From: Anolis sagrei
Taxonomy: Eukaryota; Chordata; Lepidosauria; Squamata; Anolidae
Length of the DNA: 64,000 nucleotides
Assembly: GCF_037176765.1 (NCBI RefSeq)
Contig: NC_090021.1
Coordinates: 28,946,229-29,010,228, forward strand
Direction: 5' to 3'
A model generated the notes under the pieces. It did not search any database and had not been told where the DNA came from. It worked only from the letters and a program-made list of their open reading frames with translations. A program made the position numbers and the translations under genes. This document shows, piece after piece, positions 1-10,943 of this stretch (position 1 is the stretch's first letter; every line of letters begins with the position of its first letter).

Positions 1-61
1 AGATAAAACAATTAAAACTCAAGCAAGTGTATTAAAAATAGGTTAATTTTTCTTGTTCCTT

Positions 62-125
62 TGATACATCTACACTGTAGAATTAATGCAGTTTGACACC
101 ACTTTAACTGCCATGCTATAGAACG
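62..125 (+). mobile_element. hAT-type MITE end fragment
   Basis: It carries the terminal motif CTACACTGTAGAATTAATGC followed by GTTTGACACCACTTTAACTG. The same motif forms the arms of the complete foldback copy at 23400-23612. Confidence 0.55.
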
Positions 126-325
126 CTGAAACATTTGATTTGGTGAGTCACCAGCCTTCTAGCAGAGATTTTGCACAACTACAACTTCTACGAGCATTAA
201 ATTGTAGTAAAGTGTTGTCAAGATGCATTAATTGATGAACTCATTTTAGACTTCGTTAGATTGAACATTATACTGTCTCCTCTGACTTTTATCAGCAAAC
301 CAAGACTCAGGCTTTGTGCTAGATC

Positions 326-457
326 GGGCATGGGCAAACTCTGGCCCTCCAGGTGTTTTGGACTTCAACTTCCACAATTCCTAACAGCCTACCGGCTGTT
401 AGGAATTGTAAGAGTCAAAGTTCAAAACACCTGGAGGGCCGAAGTTTGCCCATGCCT
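326..457. mobile_element. Foldback MITE (near-perfect hairpin)
   Basis: Arms of about 62 bases pair with each other. The left arm begins GGGCATGGGCAAACTCTGGC; the right arm ends with its near complement at 457. Such foldbacks are non-autonomous DNA transposons, probably hAT. Confidence 0.75.
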
Positions 458-523
458 GTGCTAGACACTGGTTAATTAGGAGGAAGCAGAGAGTTTGAAT
501 TATGGTGATTTCTTGTAATAGAA

Positions 524-1276
524 CAGCGTGTCTCAACCTAAGGGTCGGGACCCCTAGGGGGGTTGCGAGGAGGTGTCGGGGGGGGGGGGAGGCTGCCAAA
601 GACCATCAGGAAACACAGTATCTTCTGTTCATTATGGGGTTTCTGTGTAGGAAGTTTGGCCCAATTCTATAGTTAGTAGAGTTCAGAATACTCTTTCATT
701 GTAAGTAAACTATGAATCCCACCAACCACAACTCCCAAATGTCAAAGTCTATTTCCCCCAAACTCCATCAGTGTTCACATTTGGGTATCAGGTATGCATG
801 CCAAATTTGGTCCAAATACACCATTGTTTGAGTCCACAGTGCACTCTGGATGTAGTTGAACTACAAGTCCCAAAACTCAAGGTCAATATCTACCAAACAC
901 TTCCAGTGTTTTCTCTTGGTCATGGGGGTTCTGTGTAGGAAGTTTGGCCCAATTCTATCATTGGTGGGGTTCAGAATGCTCTTTAATTAAAGGTAAATTA
1001 TAAATCCCAGCAACTACAACTCCCAAATGACAAAATCAATACCCCCCCCCCCCAAACTCCACCAGTATTCAAATTTGGGCATATGGGGTATTTGTGCCAA
1101 ATTTGGTCCAATGAATTGGAATACATCCTGCATATCAGATATTTACATTGTGATTCCTAACAGTAGCAAAATTACAGTTCTGAAGTAGCAACGGAAATAA
1201 TATTATGGTTGGGGGTCACCCCAACATGAGGAACCGTATTGAGGGGTCACGGCATTAGGAAGGTTGAGAAGCACTG
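524..1276 (-). mobile_element. Non-autonomous hAT element with 8-base target duplication
   Basis: The 753-base element is flanked by the perfect direct repeat TAATAGAA (516-523 and 1277-1284). Ends are of the CAGTGNTTCTCAACC type. Related copies lie at 24975-25495 and 41910-42634. Confidence 0.85.
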
Positions 1277-2885
1277 TAATAGAAGAATGTCAGTAGTGGA
1301 GTACTGAATTCACATACAGGTTGTGTTGAGTTAGAAATAATCAGGGAAGTGATTGAGTTTGCTGAACACAAAGTAAATGTATGTGGGTCTGGTTGCCAAG
1401 AGAATTCTTGATTTGATTTACTGAATCACTGTCTGCAATGCTCTTGGCATCTCCTACCTCCTTACTCCACCTAATGGCCCACCTCTTTGCTTTATTTTGT
1501 TTCAATTCATTTTGCTTCAAATTCAGATTTTTTAAACATAATTTAGCACTTGTAACATTTTATAACTCTGAATATTTGACTATTTACATTAAGTAATAAT
1601 AAATTACATACAAGGTTTTTTCACCACCAAGGTCACACACTCAAAAGGATCAAAGTGAGAAATCCTGCAAATGCATTTTATTGTTGAATTCAAGCTCTTA
1701 CGATGTCTATTGAGCATTAGGGCCACAAGACAGCGGAAAGTAGTCTAGGCACGCAGAATGAATAAACCACCAATGCCCTATAATCCACAAGTAATCTTGC
1801 CCTTAGAAAAGATTGTGTGTGTGTGTGTGTTACTGCTGTTGTGGTTTTTTTAAGCATTTAATATAGTCTTCCGTTGACAATACTACTAGATATTTGTTTA
1901 AGGACTACAGCAAACTCAATACATAAGCATTCTGCTATCCAAATATTTTTTATCATGTTTTTAATAATGCTATCATAGTACACAAAGAGTTACAGCTGAA
2001 TGTACACCAGTGTTTAGCCTCTCCAGTTTCAGGTTGTAGTTCATGTTTTATTTAAAATACCCAGCTTTAGCTCTTTTTTCTTTTTTATGTGGACATAAGA
2101 ATATCTGTCAGATATTTTGAATATCTGTCAATTTAGAGTGCAGTCCTGGTAACAATATGGTGGTTGTGTCCTAGTGTGTAGATTCCTCCATTTGGCAGAA
2201 ATTATTGTTGGCACACAAGGTCGTCTAGAGCAAAATGGGTAAAAGAGAAAGATAATACAAGGAAATTTCCAACCTATATTTGGAGATCTAAATTTGTTGG
2301 GCCTTGAAACTGGGAGGAAAAAAACCATGGATAAGTTCTGTATTGGGAGATGTATCTCCAGCATGGAGCTATGACATGTCTCATGATACAACTCTCCTAA
2401 ACCCAATCCTTTAATGAGGCCCACAACCCAACGTAGCCATTGCCATGTCAATAGAAAACCAAAGAAGAAGCAGAGATTCATCCATCTTTTTTTCCTTTCG
2501 TGGGACATACTGTGACAGACATTATCCAAGACTTCTTAGGAGACCTTCAGAAGTATCCTAAGAATGAAAATATTCTGTAGCTGGCTAAAGAAAAGTAGGA
2601 CTGAATCCAGGTCTTCAATTAGAAGAAAGTGGGTTATTTTGGCTTAAGTTGCATTTAAGGCTAACCAGATACTCGTCTGCACTTTGCAAAATAGATGTTG
2701 TTCTCTCAACTGCACAAAAATTGGCTGTAATGGTCTGCTGCTGAACTGAGAACTCAAACTTGAATCTTGCCCCGACCCAGTGTTAGCTCTCAGCAGTCCA
2801 ACATTTCACAATTAACAATTGAGACACATGTATCCAAGCAACATCAGAACATTGTAAATGTTATTAGTAAGGGAGAACATACAAG
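1277..2885. other. Intergenic, no gene or clear repeat recognised
   Basis: Apart from a (GT)n run at 1813-1832 nothing recognisable was found. The minus-strand open frame at 2128-2529 looks like chance: no splice context, no familiar motif and no repeat match. Confidence 0.4.
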
Positions 2886-3260
2886 CTAGAGCAGGCATGG
2901 GCAAACCCAGGGCCACGGGCTGGATACGGTCCTTTGGGTTCTTGCCTCTGGCCCTGGCCCCAAATGCATGTCATAGTTCTAGTCCCACCCCTCACGGCCA
3001 CATGCAGCTGCACAGAGCTCTCCCGAGAGTTCTGTGCAGCCACGTGCCAAGCCCTCCTCTACACAGGAGGACACAGCAGTCCACCATGTCCTCCTGTGAA
3101 AAGGAGCACCTTGCAGGACACATGGCTGCATGTCACTCTCAAGAGAGTTCATCATAACTGCTATTGTAACCCTCTCCCCTTCCTCCCCATACCAACCACA
3201 TGCCCCATACCCCCCCCCATGCTTATTTGGGGCACTGATTCAGAAAATGGGGGGGGGGGT
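2886..3260. mobile_element. Degenerate hAT-type fragment
   Basis: It starts with GGCATGGGCAAACCCAGGGC, resembling the family end at 326. Inside is a short palindrome around ACAGGAGGACA and TGTCCTCCTGT (3064-3097). Confidence 0.45.
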
Positions 3261-3261
3261 G

Positions 3262-3935
3262 CCTGCCTCAATATCAGTACAACAAGCAAAACATGGGCAA
3301 AAATGTGATGCAGCAGCTAAAAAAGCCAGTGGGATTTTGGCCTGCATCAATAGGAGTATAGTCTCTAGATCCAGGGAAGTCATACTACCCCTCTATTCTG
3401 CCTTGGTCAGACCACACCTGGAATACTGTGTCCAATTCTGGGCACTACAATTTAAGGGAGATGTTGACAATCTGGAATGTGTCCAGAGAAGAGCGACTAA
3501 AATGATCAAGGGTCTGGAGAACAAGCCCTGTTAGGAGCAGCTTAAAGAGCTGGGCATGTTTAGCCTGCAGAGGAGAAGGCTAAGAGGAGACATGATGTAT
3601 ACATATGTGAGGGGAAGTCACAGGGAGGAGAGAGGAGGTATGTTTTCTGCTGTCCTGGAGACTAGGATGTGGAACAATGGCTTTAAATTACAGGAAAGGA
3701 GATTCCACCTGAACATTAGGAAATACTTTCTGACTATGAAAGCTGTTCAGCAGTGGATCTTTCTGCCCTGGAGTGTGGTGGAGGCTCCTTCTTTGGAGAC
3801 TTTTGAAGAAAGGCTGGATGACAATCTGTTAGGGTGCTCTGAATGTGATTTTCCTGCTTCTTGGCAGGGGGTTAGACTGGATGGCCCAAGAGGTCTCTTC
3901 CAACTCTATGATTCTAGGATTCTAATGACAATGAT
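3262..3935 (+). mobile_element. CR1 LINE 3' end
   Basis: Translated fragments include [34 protein letters not shown] and [16 protein letters not shown], the C-terminus of CR1 reverse transcriptase. The 3' end reads ACTCTATGATTCTAGGATTC, the usual CR1 tail repeat. It is 5'-truncated and broken. Confidence 0.88.
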
Positions 3936-4018
3936 CTAGGAATAGTTTTCAAGAAGTTGGCATGTTAGTTTCTTACAGCATAAAAAAGGCAAAGGAAGGG
4001 AAGCGGAGAAAAAAAAAA

Positions 4019-4110
4019 GAAATGTGGCAGCACCTTTAAGACTAACTGGATTTTATATTAGGATGAGCTTTCATCGATATAAACCTAGTTCTTCAGATAC
4101 AATACAAGGT
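4019..4110 (-). mobile_element. Penelope-like element end with hammerhead-like core
   Basis: Read on the minus strand it holds CTGAAGA, a possible stem, then GAAAGCTCAT, and ends GTCTTAAAGGTGCTGCCAC. This resembles the widespread reptile repeat whose Penelope-type ends carry hammerhead ribozymes. The family assignment is from memory. Confidence 0.45.
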
Positions 4111-4181
4111 AGTATTAAGGCTCTGGTTGACCTAAGAGTAAGCCCTGCCAAAAAGTGATGGGCAATTCTTCTGAACGGACA

Positions 4182-4845
4182 TCTATATAAATAAAAATGT
4201 AATGTTCGTTTGTGGGATAAACATAACTAAAACCACTGGACAAATTGACACCAAATTTGGACACGATACACCTATCAGGCCAACGAGTGACCATCGCTCA
4301 CAAAAACACTGAAAAACACAGCGGAAGGGACTTAAAAAGCCAAAAAAGCAAAAAGATGCTACAGCGCATGCGCAAAAATGACTCCCCCGGCAAACAAAAC
4401 ACACAATAGCATATCCACACTTTCTTCCGCTCTACAGCTCCCAGCATCCCCTGGACCAGGCCCTTTAGGAGAGAAGGATGATCCAAATGCACTGCTTCCA
4501 AGATGCAAGCTTTCTTCTCCTTGGATTTCTTTGAGAGCATCCCAATCCCTGCATATTTACAATTTCCTATTCCTGGACTGCAACTCCCAGCAATCCACCA
4601 GATAGATAGATTAGATAGAGATAGATAGGTAGATAGTTCGATTAGGAGGACTACTGGGAGTTGCAGTCCAATAATAGGTAGAGAAGGAAGAAAGGGGGGA
4701 AAGCGGAAGGGAAAGAAAAGCGAGGAGGAAGGGAAGAGGAAGAGAAGGAAGGAAGAAGGAAAGAAAAAAGAGGAAGGAGAGAAAGAAGAAGGAGAGAAAG
4801 AGGGAGGGAAGGTTGGCCACAGCAATGCCTGATGGGTATAGCTAG
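4182..4845 (+). mobile_element. Non-autonomous Helitron, both ends present
   Basis: It begins TCTATATAAATAAAAATG and ends GTATAGCTAG, with host A before and T after, the usual Helitron A/T target. Inside are a (GATA)n-like run near 4600-4640 and a 120-base purine-rich tract (4680-4805). It has no coding capacity. Confidence 0.82.
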
Positions 4846-5871
4846 TGTAAAATATTCTATTGCTGTTAATATGACAAGGAAGTGTTCTCCTTTCACATCC
4901 AGTCCATGTTTTGGGATGCTGTTGTGTAGATGTGATTCCTGATCCATGAGCCAAGGGTCTGTAAGCCTTTGTGTACAGCCAAGGACAGAGAAGGGGGTAA
5001 TATTAGGCTTAATGCCTATCTTTTTCATGGCGCTGTACATTCTTGGCTGCCTCCAACCAGAATCCTTCGCTCTAAAGCTGTTGTAGTTTTGTTCTCCCTG
5101 AGTCCTATTGTATGTACATCTCCTTTTGTCACAACACTACCTCTGAAACACTCACACTGCTTAGTCCCTTCGCAGAACGTTTAGAGGGTGGAATTTTAAA
5201 ATGTTAAAAAGCTTGTTTAAGCAATGTCAAATGCCTGACTAATTTCACAAAAGGAAGAAAGCGCTCAAGGAGGACGTAAAGGAGAAGGGTATGTTCTTAT
5301 GTATTTTGCTCCTTAAATTCAGAATGGTCTTAATTTCCCCCCCTGATGGTCCTTCTTCTTCTTCTTTTTCTTCCTATTTGCCCTCTTTTTGAAAAAAGAA
5401 AGAAAAAAGGGGGGAGGTCCCATCACATTGCATTCACAACAGAGAGTCAGCCTGGAATTTAGTCCTTAAAAATAGAGTTTTTCTTTGAAAAAAGGAATTT
5501 TTTTTTAAAAAACCCTAGTTGCCAATATACAGTCTGGAGACGAAGGAACAGCAGAAAAGAGATCCTAATCACAACAGACCATTATGTGAAAGAATAAATC
5601 ATTTTTTAAAAAAAAATTAAATGTCTTAAATATAATAAAAAGGAATAATTAAGAATCAAACACGGGCCCACCATCTTGACAGTTTAATGATGCCACAAAA
5701 GATAGAAAAAGTCCGGATTTTTACCCCCCACTTTAAAATAAAAGAAGTTAGGCAGTTACAAAACTTACTGTACAGTTAGTCTTGTTCATCTTTTTCCCTG
5801 TCTACCATTTAGCTATCCAGCTGGGCAACCAGACAGCCATCTTGCATTCCCTCTCAATGGAAAAATATATA
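4846..5871. other. Intergenic, no gene recognised
   Basis: It contains short A-rich and T-rich runs (5455-5510, 5590-5640) and no recognised exon or repeat end. Open frames here are short and lack splice context. Confidence 0.4.
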
Positions 5872-6188
5872 CAGTGGAGTCTCGCCTATCCAACATAAAC
5901 GGGCCGGCAGAATGTTGGATAATAAGGAGGGATAAAGGAAAAGCCTATTAAATGTTAAATTATGTTACGATTTCTCAAATTAAGCACCAAAACATCATGT
6001 TTTACAACAAATCAACAGAAAAAGCAGTTCAATACATGGTAACATTATGTAGTAATTACTGTATATATGAAATTAGCACCAAACCATCGCAATGTATTGA
6101 AACAGCTGTGGCTCTGGGTGGGAGGCAGATTGCGTTGGATAATACAGAACGTTGGATGAGCAAAGGTTGGATAAGCGAGACTCTACTG
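5872..6188. mobile_element. pogo/Tigger-like MITE
   Basis: Terminal inverted repeats CAGTGGAGTCTCGCCTATCC and GGATAAGCGAGACTCTACTG are imperfect complements. A TA precedes the left end. This matches non-autonomous Tigger/pogo elements. The frame at 5952-6194 belongs to it. Confidence 0.8.
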
Positions 6189-7025
6189 CCCTGAACGGCA
6201 ATAGAGGCAGCATTCCTTGTCATGGGTTGTGTCTACAGGGGACTTGGTTTTCAAGAATGTATCGTGTCAGAAGTGAGTTGAGGGTACGGTTAACATGTAT
6301 TTCAAAACACAAAGTTTAAAAATTTGGCATTATGCTAAATGTCCTTTGACCAGAAGCTGGCCACTTGGAGTGCCTCTGGTGTTGCTATAAGAAGGTCCTC
6401 CATTGTGCATGTGGCAGGGCTCAGGCTGCATTGTAGTAGGTGGTTTGTGGTTTGCTCTTCTCCACACTCGCATGTTGTGGACTCCACTTTGTAGCTCCAC
6501 TTCAGGAATCAAAAGCAAGTATTCATTGGGCTGGGATTTTGCTCCTGACAAACCCCACTGTTTCCCAAGCCAATTCTCAATTCATAAGTTCCATGCTTTG
6601 CCTCTTCTAATGAGGAGTTGCATCTGTGCTTGCTTCATTTAGGTTCCTCTCAAACCTAAATTTTATGTCCATGCTGCAAAAGCCAGGAGCACACTAGCAC
6701 AGTTATCATATGACTGGAAAAAAACCACCTGGATCCATTATTTCATGATGGTTTCTATGGGTGCATCTCCACTATAGAATTAAACTGGGGGGTGGGTAGG
6801 AGACTACTACATAGTTTCCAAAGACAACTGGCAGGAGGGAGAAAATTACAAATTATTCATCCAATGGTTTAACATAGCATATTCCAATGTGATTCTGGAG
6901 GAAAGCTCTACAAATACCATGGATTGCCAAACTGACTAATCATTGGGTTCTAGAACTCTACCTAGAAGTCAAAATCATCAGAGTGAAGTTTTCATACTTT
7001 CAGGCACATCATGAGACATTGCATT
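6189..7025. other. Intergenic, mostly unrecognised
   Basis: A hAT-MITE end-like motif lies near 6760-6785. Nothing else was recognised. Confidence 0.35.
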
Positions 7026-7027
7026 AA

Positions 7028-7365
7028 ACCAGGGTTCTTAAATCTTTTCCACTCACAACCCTTTTTGAACCGAGAAATTGTGACCATGGATAGATAGGTA
7101 TACAAAATACGCATAAAAATAAAACATTTACTGATATCAAATCAGCATTTATAAGGCTTGCTAAACATGCTGATTTTCCCTTTTATGAAGTACAGCTGAA
7201 GCATCTTCTGGAGAGCCCACTGTAAACGCTACACTACAGATTCGTGTAAATGGCTAAAACAGTCACTAGGTGACATTCAGAAACCTTTCACTGTTGCCAA
7301 ATTTTTCAGGACCCCACATTGAGCTAAGGGGACCCCATTTGGAGTCAGGACCTACAGTTTAAGAA
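7028..7365. mobile_element. Old hAT-type element
   Basis: It opens CAGGGTTCTTAAATCTTTTC and closes CCTACAGTTTAAGAAACAGT, a diverged inverted-repeat pair typical of hAT elements. Confidence 0.55.
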
Positions 7366-7559
7366 ACAGTACAAGAGAATAGTAGTGCTTGGTAAAGTGA
7401 GAAGCAGTAGAAAAATGTGGACCCAATCATAGAAGCCATCGTAAGGACTCTTGATGACAAGTGGTTGAAGGTCTCTCGTTCATAAGGTCATCAAGAGTCA
7501 ATTTTATCTTGATAGCATTTAACAATAATAATATCACATTAGCTATCTATTTATCTCGT

Positions 7560-7990
7560 GGTCAAGTGTGATTGTCTTCCAAGGGGAGAGTCTTGGTGGT
7601 GGGTCCAAAAGTGACTGTAGTGACTTATTCTTGATCTGTGTGCTCTTTTACAGTTGGGACATAGATTTTCAGATGAAAGGCAGTCCCAACCAGAGTTGGC
7701 TTGACATGCCTTCTTCTTGGCATGTTTCTCCCTTTCGTGCTCCATTTGAACCTCTTCAAAACCCACAGCACTGTTCGTAACAGCTGACCTCCAGATAGAA
7801 CTCTTGAAGGCAAGAGCTTCCCAGTTTTCAGTGTTTAATCCACATTTTTTTAAGGTTAGCTTTAAGCCCATCTTTAAATCTTTTTTGCTGTTCAGTGTCA
7901 TTCAATTTTTCATTCTTGCATTAGTCTTTTTGGCTGCAGGGTAGTGATCCATCTGGACACTGCAGTCCAGTCAGGCATAAGACAGGCAGA
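7560..7990 (-). mobile_element. Non-LTR retrotransposon C-terminal fragment (family Z, copy 1)
   Basis: The minus strand encodes KMGLKLTLKKCGLNTENWEA and ends in a zinc-finger-like CPNCKRAHRSRISHYSH. Related copies lie at 17985-18470 and 50840-51260. This tail follows the reverse transcriptase in some LINEs; I do not assign the clade. Confidence 0.65.
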
Positions 7991-8036
7991 TTGTTTATGG
8001 CATCTTTTCTAGCCCTTCCCTATAGAGGTGAGCAAG

Positions 8037-8366
8037 TAAAGGTAAAAGTTTCCCCTTGACATTAAGTTTAGTCGTGTCTGACTCTGGGGGGTGGTGCTCA
8101 TCTCCATTTCTAAGCTGAAGAGCCGGCGTTGTCCTTAGATGCCTCCAAGTTCATGTGGCTACCATGACTGCAGGTAGTGCAGTTATTTTCCTGCTGGAGC
8201 AGTACTTACTGATCTACTCACATTGGCATGTTTTTGAACTGCTAGGTTGGCAGAAGCTGGGGCTAACAGTGGGAGCTCAACCTGCTCCCAAATTTGAACC
8301 GCTGACCTTCCAATCAGCAAGTTCAGCAGCTCAGCAGTTTAACTCACTGCATCACCGGAGGCATGA
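8037..8366 (-). mobile_element. Sauria-type tRNA-derived SINE
   Basis: The minus strand carries a tRNA-like head, the core GCAAGTTCAGCAGCTCAGCA (read on plus) and a tail matching the BovB 3' end (plus-strand TAGTCGTGTCTGACTCTGGG). Confidence 0.8.
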
Positions 8367-8489
8367 GGGTGAGTAGAGTGGACCCTAAATGTGGCTACTC
8401 AGTCATGGACAGCTGCCCATGTGATGACCCATAGCTAGCAACCCATATATGTGTGCACTATTGTCTCATGGGTATTTTCATAAATAGAA

Positions 8490-8572
8490 AGCTAAAGGTA
8501 AAGGTTTCCCCTGACCTTAAGTCTAGTCGGTCAGCAAGTTCAGCAGCTCAGCGATTTAACCCATTGCACCAT
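8490..8572 (-). mobile_element. Sauria-type SINE with internal deletion
   Basis: The tail AAAGGTTTCCCCTGACCTTA joins directly to the head region, GGTCAGCAAGTTCAGCAGCT. Most of the body is missing. Confidence 0.65.
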
Positions 8573-8624
8573 TACAATTGTTTTAATAGCATCAGCAGTG
8601 TTTGCATGTACATTACAAATAAGC

Positions 8625-9220
8625 AAATTTATTTTATTTGTTTACCCTATTTATACCCCACCTTTTTCCAACCCGAAGGAGACTCAAGGCTGCTTACATA
8701 TAGGCAATTATTCAATGCCTTAACATACATATAATTCCAATAACATTAAGATAAAATTAATTTAATTAAAATTAACACATATTAAGCCTTTTAAAACATT
8801 TCATTCAATTCTAAAATCACGCCATCCATAATCGTAGTCCAAGATGTTCCATAACCATTGCACATATTCCAAATTTATTATTGCACTGCGCTGTTCTCCA
8901 AAAGCCTGATCCCAGAGCGAAGTTTTTACTTTCCTTCTGAAGTCTAGGAGGGAGGAGTCTGATCTAATGTCATTAGGGAGGGAGTTCCACAGCCGAGGGG
9001 CCACCACTGAGAAGGCCCTGTCTCTCATTCCCACCAATCACACTTGCAAGGAAGACGGGGCCAAGAGCAAGGACTCCCCAGACTATCTTAATCTCTGAGA
9101 TGGTTCACAAGGGGAGATACGTTTGGACAGGTAAGTTGGGACAGAATCATTTAGGGCTTTATAGACTAAAGCCAGCACTAATCTAATGCCATTGTGGTTT
9201 CTACAAGACATAGTGAACCA
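8625..9220 (-). mobile_element. L2-clade LINE 3' fragment
   Basis: The minus strand encodes [20 protein letters not shown], the L2 ORF2 C-terminal motif. The plus strand shows the family 3' UTR, ACCCGAAGGAGACTCAAGGC. Relatives lie at 32025 and 58675. Confidence 0.8.
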
Positions 9221-9486
9221 CAATGTATGTCTTTAATTTTGAGAAGTAAATACAGGAGACTTTAAGAGCATCAGTTTTGAACTTTATTGTCCAATTGTGT
9301 GTAAGACAATTACATCCTCATTCTTTCCTCTCCTTTGTCCACATTTTGTTTATCTCTTGAAGTTTGATAATGGCGCAACTGAAAGTTTTTGACGGTTTCA
9401 AAGTCCACCTTGGAAGGGAAAATGAGGATATAGTGGGCTAGACTTAATAATTAGTCCCAACCTAATGGTTAGAATCATTCATTCAT

Positions 9487-9757
9487 GGCTTAGGAGCCCC
9501 CCGTGGTGCAGTGGGTTAAGCCCTTGTGCCGGCAGGACTGAAGACCGACAGGTCACAGGTTCGAATCTAGGGAGAATGAGGATGAGCTCCCTCTGTCAGC
9601 TCCACCTCCCCATGCGGGGACATGAGAGAAGCCTCCCACAAAGATGGTAAAATATCAAACATCCGGAGGTCCCCTGGGCAACATCCTTGCAGATGGCCAA
9701 TTCTCTTACACCAGATGTGACTTGCAGTTTCTCAAGTCGCTCCTGACATGGAAAAAA
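9487..9757 (+). mobile_element. tRNA-derived SINE (family B, copy 1)
   Basis: Box A/B-like head with GTGGTGCAGTGGGTTAAGCC and CAGGTTCGAATC, tail TTTCTCAAGTCGCTCCTGAC and A-run. A short duplication, ATTCATGG, flanks it. Confidence 0.85.
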
Positions 9758-9769
9758 ATTAATTCATGG

Positions 9770-10380
9770 GAACCTAGGCAAGTGCTGACTTTGTTGCTAT
9801 AATTGTTCAACTCTATTTAAAGATAACAGCTGGATTTAGCCCATTAAAATCCAGTTTTGTGAATTTTAAAACCCTCGAAAACAACTAAATAAAAAGCAAT
9901 AGAAATCCAGGCTACACATTAGTCCTTTTCAAATAAAACCTTATTATAGAGCATTCTTCTCCAGGCTACAACTTTGTAAGGAAGAATACTTTACCCTTAG
10001 ATTGTATTTAAAGAGGTCTATGGTTCTGTTTTAATTCTCTGTGTTATTAAAAAGCTATACAAAAAAAATAAGGTCTATTAATTAGATAAGGCATAGGCAT
10101 ATTAATTGTTAGTATTCTCTGGTGCAGTTAATTTATGCAGGACTTTCATTTGTTCATAGCTTATTGGAAGGCTCATAGAATAATATCCCAGCCTTTGAAA
10201 TGTACTTTTATATGCAGGCTGCATGGATCTAACCATTGTCATATCATAACTATGTAATATAATACTGAAGTCTTGGCTGAAAATCCAGTTTCTTCCTCAA
10301 CTACAAGAAGAATGTGCCAAAAAGGAGAGAAGGATTCAGCATTCATCCAGCTGTACTTTGCTGCCATCTGGTGGTTTTGC
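9770..10380. other. Intergenic, no gene recognised
   Basis: AT-rich sequence with no recognised exon, repeat end or RNA gene. It lies 3' of ABCG8 and may hold its 3' flank. Confidence 0.35.
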
Positions 10381-10383
10381 AAA

Positions 10384-10642
10384 AGTATTGCACAATTGAG
10401 AGTTGTGTGCCTTCAAGTTGTTTCCAACTTATGGCAACCACAAGGCAAACCCTATCATGGGGAGGAGGGGAGGGTTGGCCAAATTTGTCCAGACTTGCCT
10501 TCACTTTCTTCTGAGGCTGAGAGAGTGTGACATTTCTCAAGGTCACCCGGTGGGTTTCCATGGCCAAGTAAGGATTCAAACCATGCTCTTCAAAGTCATG
10601 GACCAAAACTCAAACCACTACACCATGCTGGATCTACAACTC
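10384..10642 (-). mobile_element. tRNA-derived SINE (family C, copy 1)
   Basis: On plus it starts GTGTGCCTTCAAGTTGTTTC, passes GCTGAGAGAGTGTGACATTT and ends AACCACTACACCATGCTG, the reverse of a tRNA-headed SINE common in squamates. It lies just 3' of the ABCG8 stop. Confidence 0.75.
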
Positions 10643-10805
10643 AGAGTAATTATCACACAATTTACCTCTTCCTATTAATGCATGTATAAAAATGGATTGT
10701 ATTTATGAAACATTTTAAAGTGCTGCTTTCGTGCTGAGAGTTAGATCTGACGTTTCATATCTCTTCCTTCATTCTCCCGTTGTCCTTCTCCTTCCTGCAG
10801 TGCTT

Positions 10806-10943
10806 CTACCAGTCTTGATTTGATTTCTGCTTGATGAACCGCAACGATAAATAATACAAAACCAAGAAGCCCGTGGTCATCCCAAACAAGATGAGATAAA
10901 TTGCGTAGAGGGGATACGAATCTAAGCCCATTGTTTGGAGCAC
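10806..10943 (-). CDS. ABCG8: ABCG8 exon 13 (stop codon)
   Basis: It encodes [20 protein letters not shown], then [18 protein letters not shown] and TAG (10806-10808). This last membrane helix and tail are nearly identical to human. A Penelope-like fragment starts about 40 bases upstream of the acceptor. Confidence 0.96.
   Translation of the reverse strand: MLQTMGLDSYPLYAIYLILFGMTTGFLVLYYLSLRFIKQKSNQDW

Noticed and set aside
2128-2529. 133-codon minus-strand frame as a possible gene
   Set aside because: Low-complexity composition and no supporting feature; length is within chance for this region.
4298-5040. Long minus-strand frames rich in Ser, Phe, Pro and Leu
   Set aside because: They are translations of the purine-rich tract inside the Helitron.
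9487-9757. tRNA-like box A and box B sequences as possible tRNA genes here and at similar sites
   Set aside because: Each is followed by a SINE body and A-rich tail and has several family copies; none forms a clean standalone tRNA.
1-10800. LRPPRC, the gene expected beyond ABCG8 by vertebrate synteny
   Set aside because: No exon or recognisable protein stretch of LRPPRC was seen; it may lie further left, beyond the window.
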